This document shows positions 12,431 through 23,753 of a DNA stretch of 64,000 nucleotides, piece after piece; the first letter of the stretch is position 1, and the number at the start of each line of letters is the position of its first letter. Source of the DNA: Turbatrix aceti (lineage: Eukaryota; Nematoda; Chromadorea; Rhabditida; Panagrolaimidae); the NCBI GenBank assembly GCA_963969345.1, contig OZ017767.1, positions 9,551,547 to 9,615,546 of the forward strand, written 5' to 3'. The position numbers and the translations under genes were made by a program. A model generated the notes under the pieces. That model was not told where the DNA came from, did not search any database, and saw nothing but the letters and a program-made list of their open reading frames with translations.

Positions 12431-14548
12431 GTCCGCCGCGTCTTCGTGGACTCCGAGAGCGTCGAGCGTCCAGAGAGATTCGAGTTCATGACGAGTCTTG
12501 TCTTCTTCAGCCACAACGATGGTGCCGACCGTGACCGAATTCGTTGTCAGCGTCTGGGGTTCCGGGGTAGCAATCGGTCCAGCCATGGAGTCGCCGAAAG
12601 CCGTCGTAATCTTGCTGGAGCCGGTCGTTTGATCAGCCGTAATTACGAGATCCGTTATCTTCGTGAGCTGGTCCATGCCGATGAGGATGCCGGGAGTTGC
12701 CTCGCCGATGATTGGGGTCTGCACTGGGAAGAGAGAGCTTTGCAGGGAGGCCGCGGAGTCCGACTCGTAATGCTTCAGGTTCTTCGGCAGGTCGTCGACG
12801 ATGCGGACTTTCAGCGGCTTCCAGGAGTGATCCGCCATCTGGAGTCGCACTGTAGCAATCGGAGTAGTCAACGTGACTGGCGGCGAGTTGAACGGGGCGA
12901 TCGTGGTGTTGATGAACTCCGTTGGTTGGATGTGCAGGTCCTCAGCTAAGTCGCGTAGCATGAAGGACGCCTGGCTGCCGATGTCGATGAAGGCCCTAGC
13001 TTCCTTCGCCAGTCGAGTCGTGGGGTTCTGGATCATCGTAGCTGCCGTAACCAGGATGACGTCTTCTGGGTGGTTGTCGGGCGTTGTCGTGACGGTCGCG
13101 ACATGGCGAGCTTGCTCAGGGGCCGCCGGAGGCCTCTGCTGCTGTTGACCGCGAGCTTGGACTGCCTGCCTTGGTTGTTGCTGCTGGGGCTGTTGAGCCG
13201 CTGCCGGAGCGCAGATGTACGCGTGGTGGTGGCCCTGGCACTTGGAGCACACTGCCTGGCACTCGCGGGAGAGATGGTCTGCAGACAAGCACCGGAAACA
13301 ACGTCGTTGCGTCTGCAGGATGCGTCGCCGTTCGTCCACTGCCGCCACAGAGCGACAGTCCTGGTTGCTGCCATGCTTACCGCAAAACACGCAGCGTTCC
13401 GTAGTCGATCGGTTCTTCTGGGGCCGGGGGCGGGGAGAGTCGTCGTGCCGCCGAGACGTCGTTGAGCGGGCGTACGCTTTCTCGAGTTCTTCGTAAGAGT
13501 GGAAGATCTCGGTGGCTGCCGCCATGTACTCCTTCGTTGTCTTGGGCGTCCGCCGCTTGATGACCTCGTCGAAGATGCGGGACGGGATGCGTTGACTGAC
13601 AGCCTTGAACACCAGGAAGTTGTCGATGTCAGCTCCCAGGTATTCGAGTTGGTTGACGATGCTTTGGATAGTCCGGAACGTCTGCCAGTCGTCCGAGCGC
13701 TTGTTGTCGTGGATGGGCAGCTCGTACAGCCGTTCGCTGAGCTCCTCAATTGATGCGGTGGGGTTGCCGTAGGTGGCGCGGAGCTCGTTGACGATGAGGT
13801 TGTAGTTGGCGGTTGTCGAACCATATGCTCGGAAGTTCTTCTTGATGCTCGGACCTAACTTACTGAAGAGCATGTTGAACTTCGCCTGGACGGAAATGGA
13901 TTGATCGAGGTGGATGGGCTCGAAAAGATTCCAGAACGTGCCGAAGTCTGCGGCGTTGCCGTCGAAGAGTGGGATGGCGTCGGTCGAGGGTCGAAAGCCC
14001 TGGTTCGGGTACTTGATCACCAGGTTCAGGGAGCCGGTACCAGCGGTCAGAGTGCTCAGGTCCACTTTCATCTGTTGACCAGACGCCTCGGGCTGGATCT
14101 CGATGTTGGAGGCGGTCTGCTGCTGCGAGTTTGCCGCGGATGAGGGATTGATTGTTCTGGATGCCCTGAGCTTCTTGAAGTAGTCCGTCTGAGCCCGTTC
14201 GAGCTCATCGATGGAGTTCTGAACGAGTCTCACGAGCTGGGAAGCACCGCCATCCAGTAGGTCTTCCTCGTCGAGCTTGGACCGAAAGAGCGCCGTTCGA
14301 GTCGAGGAAGTGGCGGCCGTCTTGGACTCGTATTCGTCTTCGAGTCGTTGCATCTCGTTGTCGACTTCGTTCGCGGCATCCCGTGCTTCCTTTCGGATGT
14401 CGAGGAAGCGGTCGAGGTGAGCGTCGGATGCTGAGCCGGAGACGAAGGCGTCGAACAGCAGTCTCATCTCGTCGTTGAGGCCGACCGCAATGCCCTTGAG
14501 TTGATGCAACTTGGGGAAGTACGGGTCGTCGTCGCTCATGGTTGCCAC
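12431..14548 (-). pseudogene. BEL/Pao gag-protease ORF, truncated
   Basis: An open frame of about 700 codons from ATG 14548. It has an N-terminal coiled/acidic segment and a gag core typical of Pao elements around residues 190-350. CCHC knuckles include CFRCLSADHLSREC and CSKCQGHHHAYIC (about residues 385-450). A retropepsin-like start, AFIDIGSQASFM, is near residue 530, with Ile in the usual Thr/Ser position after the Asp. The frame ends at the breakpoint with the duplicated segment before any polymerase domain. It belongs to a different BEL lineage from the element at 54420-61242. Confidence 0.85.
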
Positions 14549-15400
14549 GCGGGTCTTTCAGGGTTGATCGAGGCCGATGCACCACAATGTGGGAGCACAC
14601 CAGGCTCCCGGCTGGAGTGAGGTGGTGGCGCGGGTGTCGCGTTGCCTGTAACGGGGCGGCAAGCGACAGGGAACCGAAACGGGAAGGAACTCACCGAGGA
14701 CGTGAGTTCCGGAGCTTAAGTAGTCGGAGGCGGGGCCGGGTCGCGTTGCCTGTAACGGGACGGCAAGCGACAGAGAAACCAAAGGAGAAGAGGAACTCAC
14801 CCAGGAGATTCCTGCACGCGCCCGTGGGTGCAGGTGCCGAGCGAGGACCGGGCACCGAGTTGCCGGTCGGAGAACGCGGAGGGACCGAGCGCTGCGGAAG
14901 GCTGGTCCGAGATCGAGGAGCGAGCGGGAGACCAGTCAAGGAGGGAGCTGGTCGTCGAAGTCGCTGATCGCAGAGAGGCACAGGAGTAGAACGTGGGGTT
15001 TATTCAGCACCCGAGAAGCACAAACGAAACAGTCGAACAAAGTTCAAAGATCATAGATCAAGGGGGGGTTTATATAGTCAACAGGTCAGAACATTCTAGA
15101 AGACGCACACGCGACGATAGGGCAGGAATCTTCCAGAAGGTTGGGCTGAGGAATATGCTGGAAGAGGCGCGGGCAATCGTGCAGGGTCCTTCTCTTTCGC
15201 GTCGAGACCTCGCGTTGCGACATTGCAATGTTTTGTACCGCAACTACGGCCACCATAATTCGCTTATGTACTAACGATACCGAGGTGATATTTATTCGGC
15301 AACTTGTTTCGGCCATTTTCTGCACACTTATGATAGTGGCATATACAATTTCTCATGCAACTCTAAATAGATTTATTGTTAGACCCTATACGACAAACGT
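12431..15400 (-). mobile_element. Truncated BEL/Pao retrotransposon: LTR, primer site, gag and part of protease
   Basis: GC-rich, unlike its surroundings. An LTR-like region starts (plus strand) at 14588 with TGTGGGAG and carries AATAAA on the minus strand near 15000. Its outer end is not resolved; about 15400 is a guess. Next to it at 14572-14584 is a primer-binding site, TGGTGCATCGGCC on the minus strand, complementary to a tRNA-Gly 3' end. The gag-pol ORF follows and is cut at 12430, so reverse transcriptase, RNase H, integrase and the second LTR are missing. A 36-bp motif starting CGCGTTGCCTGTAACGGG repeats at about 14637 and 14745. Confidence 0.8.
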
Positions 15401-16720
15401 TACTCAACAGTCTCTAGAACCGAACCGTGTAGCGGATGTATATTTCCGGCAATTTCAGGCTAATTGGTGATATTTATTTTAGAATTTTTTTGTTTTCTAT
15501 TTGTTGTTTGTACGAAATTTTTTTTGACGAGTAATTAGTATGCACGAGACAAAATAATTTATTTAAAAAAAATGAGGTACATATATCGTGCACACTAATC
15601 TGCAAACGTCGTGTTCCTGCGTCTATCGATGAAGCCATGGTCTCGACTGGAAAATAGTTTTTTGATGGTTTTTAGGTTTATTTGCGTGTTTTTTGTTTCG
15701 TAATTGTAATAGATGTTAGCATAGCACTTGGGGTTATCACTGACGTCAAATTTGATGGTGATATCAAAAAATCAATAATCAATCGATAATATGATTTTTT
15801 TCTACTTCACGAGGCTCGTTTTGGCCCGTTTAAAAAGACGGACCGGCAGGGGACGCTCACGATATCGGAAGAAAGTGAGGTAAACTTGATTTTAAAAAAG
15901 TGGTATATTATCTAAAGATCAATAACTTGACCGTATTGTGCGTCGACATCGCACTTTGCCTTTGATAAATGAAAGAGTATCGGATAACGGATAAAAAGTT
16001 CAATCAGATATTTATAATCAATAATCTAAGTATGCTTGAGAGTTTGTTAAATTTTGGATACATCAGATTTTTCTATAAAATGGGTCGAAATACCAGTCGG
16101 AAATTTGATGTTTATCTGTTAAAGATGGGACGATGAAAACACGATAATACATATTTATTATAACGCAGACAGTACGCGTTGCTCTTTTGTTATCTAACAA
16201 CGTAATCAGGGTTCAGAAAGAAGAAGGCAAAAAAAACACATTTAGTTGCCCTCAAAGAAATGGACAAAACAGTGCGAACGAACGTTCGTGTTTGCCTAAG
16301 TTTGTTCGTATTTGTTCGCAAACAAGGTAAAAAATGTTCGCGTTCATTTTATTTCTTGAAAAAAAAATGTGTGCCTCTGTCGTAACGTCAGTGTTACGAT
16401 GCCCAGCGTCGGAGGATAGCGATGATGAATCACCACAGAAATAAATAGCTTCAGTGGAGCTGACTCACATCAGAGCCGCCGACCAGCTTCCATTTCTTTC
16501 ATCCGATTCCTTCCAAAACAAAAAAAATAAAAATTTTCAAAAATTTTAACAGCATTCCACGTGTTAATGACCAAAAATTGTTGAGCTAGATAAGTTTCTG
16601 AAAATCAAATTCTGTTATCCACGCCCCTTTTAACTTCAATTTTTTTCGACCATATATTTATGCATGCATGACATTAGTTTTTAAATTGTGTTAGTTTTGT
16701 ATTCAAAAACAAATCAGAAA
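15401..16720. other. Intergenic, nothing recognised
   Basis: AT-rich sequence with no supported gene. Around 16290-16345 there is a cluster of TTCG/GAAC-rich short repeats (GTTCGTATTTGTTCGC) similar to a stretch in the receptor intron near 5430-5460. Confidence 0.5.
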
Positions 16721-17085
16721 ATGGATAAAGAGACTCTTCAACCTTTGGCATCCAAGAAAAACCGTTTAGAAATCCAATGTCTTCGCTGTGTTGCAATCTG
16801 TACCGTTTTGGGATTTCATCTGTTTCTAAAATACGTACCTCAAGGATATTTAGGTGTTGATGTGTAAGTTTTTACTGTTACAACAAGTTTTGTTTAATGC
16901 GTCATGGTTTTAGATTTTTTGTACTATCCGGATACCTCATGACCATGTTACTAAAATTTTCGTCAAACAAAAAACTTTCTATCACCGTAATTCTTGATTT
17001 CTACCGTCGAAGACTCAAGCGTCTGATGCCAGCTTACCTGAATGCCATACTTTTAACAATGGTTATAGCTTCATTTATTTTGACC
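16721..17085 (+). pseudogene. OAC-type membrane acyltransferase, 5' fragment
   Basis: Two exons, 16721-16863 and 16914 to about 17085, are joined in phase. The product begins with a polar stretch, then RLEIQCLRCVAICTVLGFHL, GYLGVDVFFVLSGYLM and FYRRRLKRLMPAYL. This is the standard N terminus of acyltransferase-3 family proteins (nematode OAC, bacterial OafA), membrane enzymes that acylate glycans or lipids. Full members have several hundred residues and about ten membrane segments; here only about 120 residues remain. At about 17085 the sequence switches to the reverse strand of a G-protein alpha exon, and the OAC frame ends at 17139 in foreign sequence. Confidence 0.8.
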
Positions 17086-18320
17086 TCGTATACTTCCTGT
17101 ACATCGGATACGCTCCACACCCGTTTGATGGCTTGCTGAATTTCCTGTGAAAAAGGATTGGCGCCAAAAATGTCAATAAATTCGAGCGTTGTTTCTAGCA
17201 TTGCAATATCTTTCTGAAATTGTTTTACGGTAAATATGAATAAATAAATTTATTTTTAGCCTTTTACGATATTGAATGTTCACACACCAATCTTTAATGT
17301 AAAAACAAGCAATTTCACGGTCTGTAATTACAACCTACCAAGTATTGAACTCCAAGGCTTATGTTGAGTTGACGAATACCGCTTATTACCTGTAGCATGG
17401 AATCACGAATGTTTGAAAATATTAGAGGCCTGTATTCTAACAAATCTTGGCTCGAAAATCCATTCAGATGGATAATTCTGAAAATTTAAAATTTTGGTTT
17501 TCGATTGATAAAAACTATAAATAAAAAAACAGAGATAAAATAAAAAAAAACTAAAAGGAAGAAATAAAGAATCATTTAATCCCCATGTAGCAGAGTACAA
17601 AGCTCTAAATTTGTGTATTGGTAAACGAAATTAATACAAGTTAACCTAAGCGGAAGTTAGTTAAAAAGTACACCTACTTGGTGACAATACCTTCTTTCTT
17701 TGAATAAATTTAAGAATAAATAAATATATGTACAACGTTACACAATGCTAAAAAAGTTAAAAACGAAATCTAACGTTCGGATTTCAGCTAAATTTTTTGA
17801 TCACAAAAAATTAAAAAATAGGGAAAATTAAATTTATAATAAATATCAAAATTAATATTATAAGAGAGAAAATGTCAAATAACCTTTATCAAAATGGTGA
17901 GTGAAGAAATCGAGAAAACGGGTATTAGCTAAAATTAAATACGTTTCGGTCCTACATATTTTTGTTTGCAGAAATAAATTTAAATTCAAAAAAATTCGGA
18001 CTTACCTAATTTGTTTCAAAACCGTTGATTTCCCTGATTGTGAGGGTCCTAAAATAAAATTTTACAAAAACACGATTTTTCTCGATTCCGTAAAAATTAA
18101 ACTTACCTAAAAGTAACAATTTGATGACCTTCTCCATCTTTTTGTAGTCACGAACAAGTTGTTCGTCAATTTTTTTACTCAGAGCAACGGCAGCCGATGC
18201 AGAGTCGAGGCGCTTTTTCGGTCTTGATTGCAAAGCGTATGGATCCTTTGAACTGCTGACAAATTCTTCCGAATCCTCACCGCAGAGTCGCGGAAGGCGA
18301 CCGCTTGAGCAGTTACCCAT
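17086..18320 (-). pseudogene. Heterotrimeric G-protein alpha subunit, 5' fragment
   Basis: Exons 18107-18320, 18006-18048, 17339-17477 and 17213 to about 17086 join in phase. The start MGNCSS carries the Gly2/Cys signals for N-myristoylation and palmitoylation. Exons 1 and 2 join to give the P loop GPSQSGKST, followed by VLKQIRIIHLNGFSSQDLLEY and the helical domain up to AIKRVWSVSDVQEVYE. Switch I, switch II, the NKxD and TCAT motifs and the receptor-contacting C terminus are absent because the sequence runs into the OAC fragment. About 175 of the usual 350 residues remain. The N-terminal extension before the P loop is longer than usual and Ser-rich. Confidence 0.87.
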
Positions 18321-19913
18321 CTGACAATTTTTTATTTATTTGAAAAATGAAAAAAAAATAATATTAAGAAATTAGAGCATCGCGTGTGAAAATTATACAA
18401 ATTCCTCTGGAATGGACTGCACTTGTTTTTTAGTCACACCAAAGTGCAGGTATCGTATTATGGATAAGACAGGTAAGGAGAATTGACAGGCTTTAATTGA
18501 GCGCTTTCAAGAAGGGGATTATCAACAAATGAAAAAAATGGATTAGTTTATCCAGTACAAAAAAAAATAAATGTAATAAAAATTGATTTTTTTGAAGATT
18601 AAGAAATGGACAATTCAATTTTAAATTTCGATAAAAAAAATCTAAGTAAAAAACTTTTAAAAACAACAAACATGGTTCTCGCCACGAAAATGAGAAATTT
18701 TCCCGCCAAGAATATAATAAGTTTCGAAATTTTTTTATTTACGTTTTGAAAAATTTGATTGATAACACAAATATCTATGTTTTATAAATAAAATGATGAC
18801 AAAAAAATCAGGTAAAAACATTCGATATTCAAAAAGTCACAGCTGGTGGTTTCTAACTCATTGGAATAACTACATTTATAATACCGCTACGGATAACGCA
18901 AATTTACATTACCCAGCCGCCAACAAAGTCACCATCGTCTTACAGTCGTTATTCATTTGTTGGCATTGCCAGGGCGCTGTCAGCACGCTAAAAAGGTAGG
19001 CCGTCAATGCGACATGTCTCCGCTTGACACAATGGCTACCTTCTGTGTATCAACGTTTGCTTTTTGCGCACTTGCAGAAGGTAATAAGCATGGAGAAGGT
19101 GAGAAGGCAAAAAAGCAGCAGGCACAAAACTTTGTTATTTTTATGGTTTTTTTAGTGTACTTATGAGATGTTGGGCACAAAATTTACGTAGTATCCATCG
19201 TCGCATGCTATTATTTTTTTTTTGTTTTTGACAGAACAATGCTTTGTATTTATTTATAATGGACAATTAATCTAGGGTGACTAAGTCGTATACCAATTAA
19301 TTTTTATATGAAAACGCAAGTTCTTGAAAAACAATGGAAAACAAAATAAAAAAATAATACATATCTAAAATGTTTTTTTTTCGATTTTTTCATTTTTTCT
19401 TATTAGTTTTTTTTTGAACTTTTGAGTTTTTGTTGTGCTATTAAAAAATACAAAAAAAAGTATGTAGTATGCACAAAAATTTCTGGACAGTGTTTGCGAA
19501 GGAACGCACGTTACTGGTGTATTTTTTTGTATGCACCAATCAAACACGAACGTTGAAATTGAATTTGTAAGAAAAACTACATACGAACGCGTAAAACCAT
19601 TTTCTGGTTGAAAGAAAATCAAATAAAATGATAAATGTCTGCGATATACAAAAAAAAAGAAACAAAAAAAATTTTGTTTTCAAAAAAGTGCCAAGATAAA
19701 ATAAAAAATTTTTAACAACAATGTTGAAATTGCAGCAATTTTACAAAAAATAGAAATATTGTCCAATTGTTGGATAAGCCACCTGAAGAAAACAAAATGT
19801 TGCAATTTTCGAGATTTTTCAAAATAAAGTTTGTTCAAAGATAAAAAAATGCACACATGTGTAACACTCGAACTTTTTAGTGTGTTGGTTTATTTATTTG
19901 AAATAATCACAAA
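18321..19913. other. Intergenic, nothing recognised
   Basis: AT-rich, with homopolymer runs. Short ORFs (for example 18793-18999 and 18957-19166, plus strand) have no family resemblance and no convincing splice structure. The upstream region of the G-alpha fragment lies at the left end. Confidence 0.5.
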
Positions 19914-20541
19914 TTAAATATTAATCCAACAAATCAATGACAATCCCAGAATTAGGTTAAGAGAAAAGTGCGTTGTTGTACCGAGCGATTTCACAATAGG
20001 TCTTTCGGGTCTTCTTTTGGGTTGAGGAACTGGAGAAGGAGATTGTATTTTACGGTTTTCCCATTCTTTGACGCACAACGGATTGATTTCAACTGTTTCA
20101 AGGCATTCTTCGTAGTCGTCTTTGTTCATGTATTTGATTCCGCAAATTTGTGCGATTCTAAAAATTTATAATTTATTTTTTTCCAAAAAAACCGGTTCTT
20201 ACAACGAAAATGAACTTACAAAAACCGCTCATTAACGACCAGGTCATCAGTGTATCGAACCACATTGTTGGTGACATAGTCGATTAAAAGTGAACAGTTG
20301 TCATTAAATTTATCAACAAGCTTTTCCAAATTTTTGCCATCAATGGAACGTAGGCCGTAGAATGATTTCATTTCGTACGATGGTTGCCAGCAGGAAAGAG
20401 ATGCTTGTTCCTGCAGACATTGCAAGTCTCCCCAGTACGTTCTGCAACGAAACGTATAATCAAATAAATAAATATTATTATACATAAAACACTATTAGCC
20501 TACGTGATAGCATCAATTACGCCGGTGAATGTGATATCATA

Positions 20542-22499
20542 TAAGACGATGACAACAAAAATTTTTTTTATGAGCCTTTTTTTTGCGCTTATTTTCAGCG
20601 TTTACGTTATTACACCGTAAAATACCTCAAAAAAGCATATTCCATCGAAGTTGCCCCGAAACTCGGATACATTTTCCATGATGCGTAATTCTGGCAAATT
20701 TACTTTTCAGACATGTTCGAGACGCTTAATTGCCTAAAATCTCTTTTTTTCTGATAACCTGAGTCGCGAACGACCTGTCGACGCTTCTTCTCTTTTTATT
20801 CGATAATTTTGAACATCTAGTCCAAACATGAACGTAAATGTTGCGTTTTTATTCAATCTGGTACACGGTGGCAGTTTGACTTAAATAAACGGTTTTTTCG
20901 CATTATTACTTTTTTTATTACTTTTTTCGTGAAAACGCTTTTTATTCTCAATCAACATAAAAACAATAACAAAAACAACAACAAAGTAACGGAAAAAAGA
21001 CGGTAGAGGAATAGGGGGATCACCCTGACGCAGTAACAAAACTTGGCTACTGCGCCACCCCGACGCAGTAGCAAAGTTTGGCCATGGCGTCAAAGAAGAA
21101 AGGGAAGCACAAGACGCAAAAGCACAGGCCCGCCGCAATAACGTAACTTGGCTATTGCGTCGAGATGGGGGTTGAAAAAATTTACACGACGAATACAATT
21201 ACAAAAAGTGATACTGTATCCGTTGAAGAGCATTGTCCAAGAAAAATGATGAAAAATATCCAGAAACAAATCAAAAAAGGTTGAGATTAGAGAAACAATT
21301 ACGGCGACGATGTTAGCTATTCTGGAGACGCTTTTGATTAACTTGGGTCGATTTCCACGAGCAGCGAAGAAGGTAGCCATCCGAGTAAGCCGAATCCTGA
21401 AAAATAACACGAAATAAACGCCATAAGAAGAAAACAGACAAAAAAACTCAAAAAACGATCAGAAAAAACTCATGTAATCAAGAAAGTCAGAACAGTTATC
21501 TTTGATTGCCCTGCCACGAAAAGTCGGACAAACAATCCACACTACAACGTTGTTCGTTTGTCCAATTTTTCGTAGAGTTACATGAGTTTTTTCTGATCGG
21601 TTTTTTTGTCTGTTTTCTTCTTATGGCGTTTATTTCGTGTTATCTTTCAGGATTCGGCTTACTCGGATGGCTACCTTCTTCGCTGCTCGTGGAAATCGAC
21701 CCAAGTTAATCAAAAGCGTCTCCAGAATAGCTAACATCGTCGTCGTAATTGTTTCTCTAATCTCATCCTTTTTTGATTTGTTTCTGGATATTTTTCATCA
21801 TTTTTCTTGGACAATGCTCTTCAACGGATACAGTATCACTTTTTGTAATTGTATTCGTCCTGTAAATTTTTTCAACCCCCATCTCGACGCAATAGCCAAG
21901 TTACGTTATTGCGGCGGGCCTGTGCTTTTGCGTCTTGTGCTTCCCTTTCTTCTTTGACGCAATGGCCAAACTTTGCTACTGCGCGCAGCTGCGTCGGGCT
22001 GGCGCAATGGCCAAACTTTGCTACTGCGTCGGGGTGGCGCAGTAGCCAAGTTTTGTTACTGCATCAGGGTGATCCCCCTATTCCTCTACCGTCTTTTTTC
22101 CGTTACTTTGTTGTTGTTTTTGTTATTGTTTTTATGTTGATTGAGAATAAAACGCATCATAAAAAATCATGGACGCAATGTGCAAAAAAATTGTAAAAAT
22201 AGTTTCACAGTACAATGAATTGACAAAATTATTATAAATCAAAAATATTGCGCCTGATCACTATATTTATAAACGCTGATCGCAGTTTGAACGAAAAATA
22301 CACTAAAAGAGTCATTGCAGAATTTTCCTGTGGTGTTTTCAGAAAAAGCAGTAATAGCAAGTTTTGGCTTCTGGGCCTAACTCCGGATGCTTTTTGTTGT
22401 AAAAACGTAAAAAATGAGCTACTGTGATGTCTACTTTGAGTTTTCGAAAAACGTTAAAAAAACAGGCTGTTAAAAAAAATTTTTGTTGTCATCGTCTTA
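20542..22499. mobile_element. Complete foldback TIR transposon (TA target site)
   Basis: The element is 1958 bp. It begins TAAGACGATGACAACAAAAA and ends with the reverse complement, flanked on both sides by TA (20540-20541 and 22500-22501), as for Tc1/mariner-type insertion. Most of it is one long inverted repeat: 21090-21410 minus and 21637-21957 plus are near-identical arms around a unique centre of about 120 bp (21470-21590). The arms carry clusters of GACGCAATGGCCAAACTTTGC-type subterminal repeats, more of them in the right arm. Bases 22196-22470 differ from the left arm. No transposase motif was seen, so it is probably non-autonomous. It is inserted in exon 4 of the phosphodiesterase gene. 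Confidence 0.85.
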
Positions 22500-22614
22500 T
22501 ATTTCCTGAAACCGGGGTTGTTTGAATTTGAAAAAGAACCATGCCATGGTGTGATACTTGGATTGAGAAAAAGCACTTGGGTTATTTTGTCGGTTATCTG
22601 AAAAAATTAAAATA

Positions 22615-22830
22615 AAAAAAATGGAAAAAAAGTGGTGTATTGCGAGTAAAACCGTTTTAAAAGTAAAAATTAAATTATTAAATTCAAATTTAAATTCAAA
22701 AATTAAAAAATTAAAAAAAATTTTAAAAATTTTAAAAATTTTAAAAATTTTAAATTATAAACAAAATTTTAAAAAATTACGCAAAAAATATACTGTAACA
22801 TCACAGATAAAAAATTGTTTTATAACGTTT
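22615..22830. repeat. Low-complexity A/T tract in an intron
   Basis: Runs of AAATTTT repeated (TTAAAAATTTTAAAAATTTT and similar) in intron 3 of the interrupted phosphodiesterase gene. The 71-codon ORF over it is an artefact of base composition. Confidence 0.7.
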
Positions 22831-23682
22831 TTTTAAAAATAATCAAAAATAATTTATCTGTTTCAAAACTTACCTCCAAAAGATGAAAAGAATCGGTATG
22901 ATGATGTCCAAAAACCATGAGAGAAATCACATCACTATAATCCGTGATAATGTCTATGAAATCGTCCGTGTACTGTTCGTGGAACATGGGTGTTGAGTTA
23001 TACGTTTGTTCGTAGTCTGAAACATTTATTTAAAAATAAAATACAAAATTCATAAATATAATAACAAATAAAATTGGCCCATACATTTTTAACAGAGATT
23101 TTTAAAAAGTCTAGTTTAAAAACTCACATCCAGGTGCCATGTGTCCTACGATTACGACCTTACGATTGTTTTCTTGTGCATCCATGAGCTTCAATTCCAG
23201 AAAATCGAATTGCTCTGCAGGATCTGTGGCATTTGCATTAACCAGGTTATGGCGGTAGTACAGATTTGTATTAAGCATGATAAATTCAATAGAATGTTCT
23301 GACATGTCCGCAATGTGGCTGTAGTACCCACCTTTCAAAACTGTATTTTCTTGATCAAAATTTGTATTTTCGTTGTTCAAAATAGATGCCAAAAATTCAT
23401 TGTACAACTCGTAGATTGGATTCTGCATGGGCGGAAATTGATTGTTTGGGTAGTAGTCATGATTGCCGAAAACAGGCAGTATGAGCGTGTTCGGAAAAGC
23501 ATTCCGAAGCAGAACCAGGATGAAATTGTTGATTTCGATTACATCTAAAAGATTTATAAATATTTTCAGTTACGGTAACAAAAAAAATTAGAAGAAATAA
23601 ATTTTTAAAAAATTTCAATCAAGTGCAAATTTTTTGATCAGAACTATTTTTCTATTTATCTTTTTTTTATCAAAAAGGTTCT

Positions 23683-23753
23683 GCCTCATGCTGGAATCGA
23701 ACCAGCGGCCTTCTGTTTACTAGACAGACGCTCTGCCACTGAGCCAATGAGGC
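23683..23753 (-). tRNA. tRNA-Thr (anticodon AGT)
   Basis: A complete cloverleaf of 71 nt on the minus strand: 7-bp acceptor GCCTCAT/ATGAGGC, D stem GCTC/GAGC, anticodon stem TCTGT/ACAGA with loop CTAGTAA, 5-nt variable loop, T stem GCTGG/CCAGC with loop TTCGATT. U33 is in place and positions 34-36 read AGT. The internal A box (TGGCTCAGTGG) and B box (GGTTCGATTCC) are intact. It lies within intron 1 of the phosphodiesterase gene on the same strand, with no intron of its own. Confidence 0.95.

Noticed and set aside
12401..13496. Plus-strand ORFs opposite the BEL/Pao gag (also 13033-13824 minus)
   Set aside because: Shadows of the GC-rich gag-protease frame in other frames; no motifs.
19914..20485. 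A separate small secreted-protein gene left of the transposon
   Set aside because: Joining across the TA insertion site makes it the C-terminal half of the phosphodiesterase gene at 19914-24163, with total length a multiple of three.
22621..22836. 71-codon Lys/Leu/Ile-rich ORF
   Set aside because: Product of the AAATTTT low-complexity tract.
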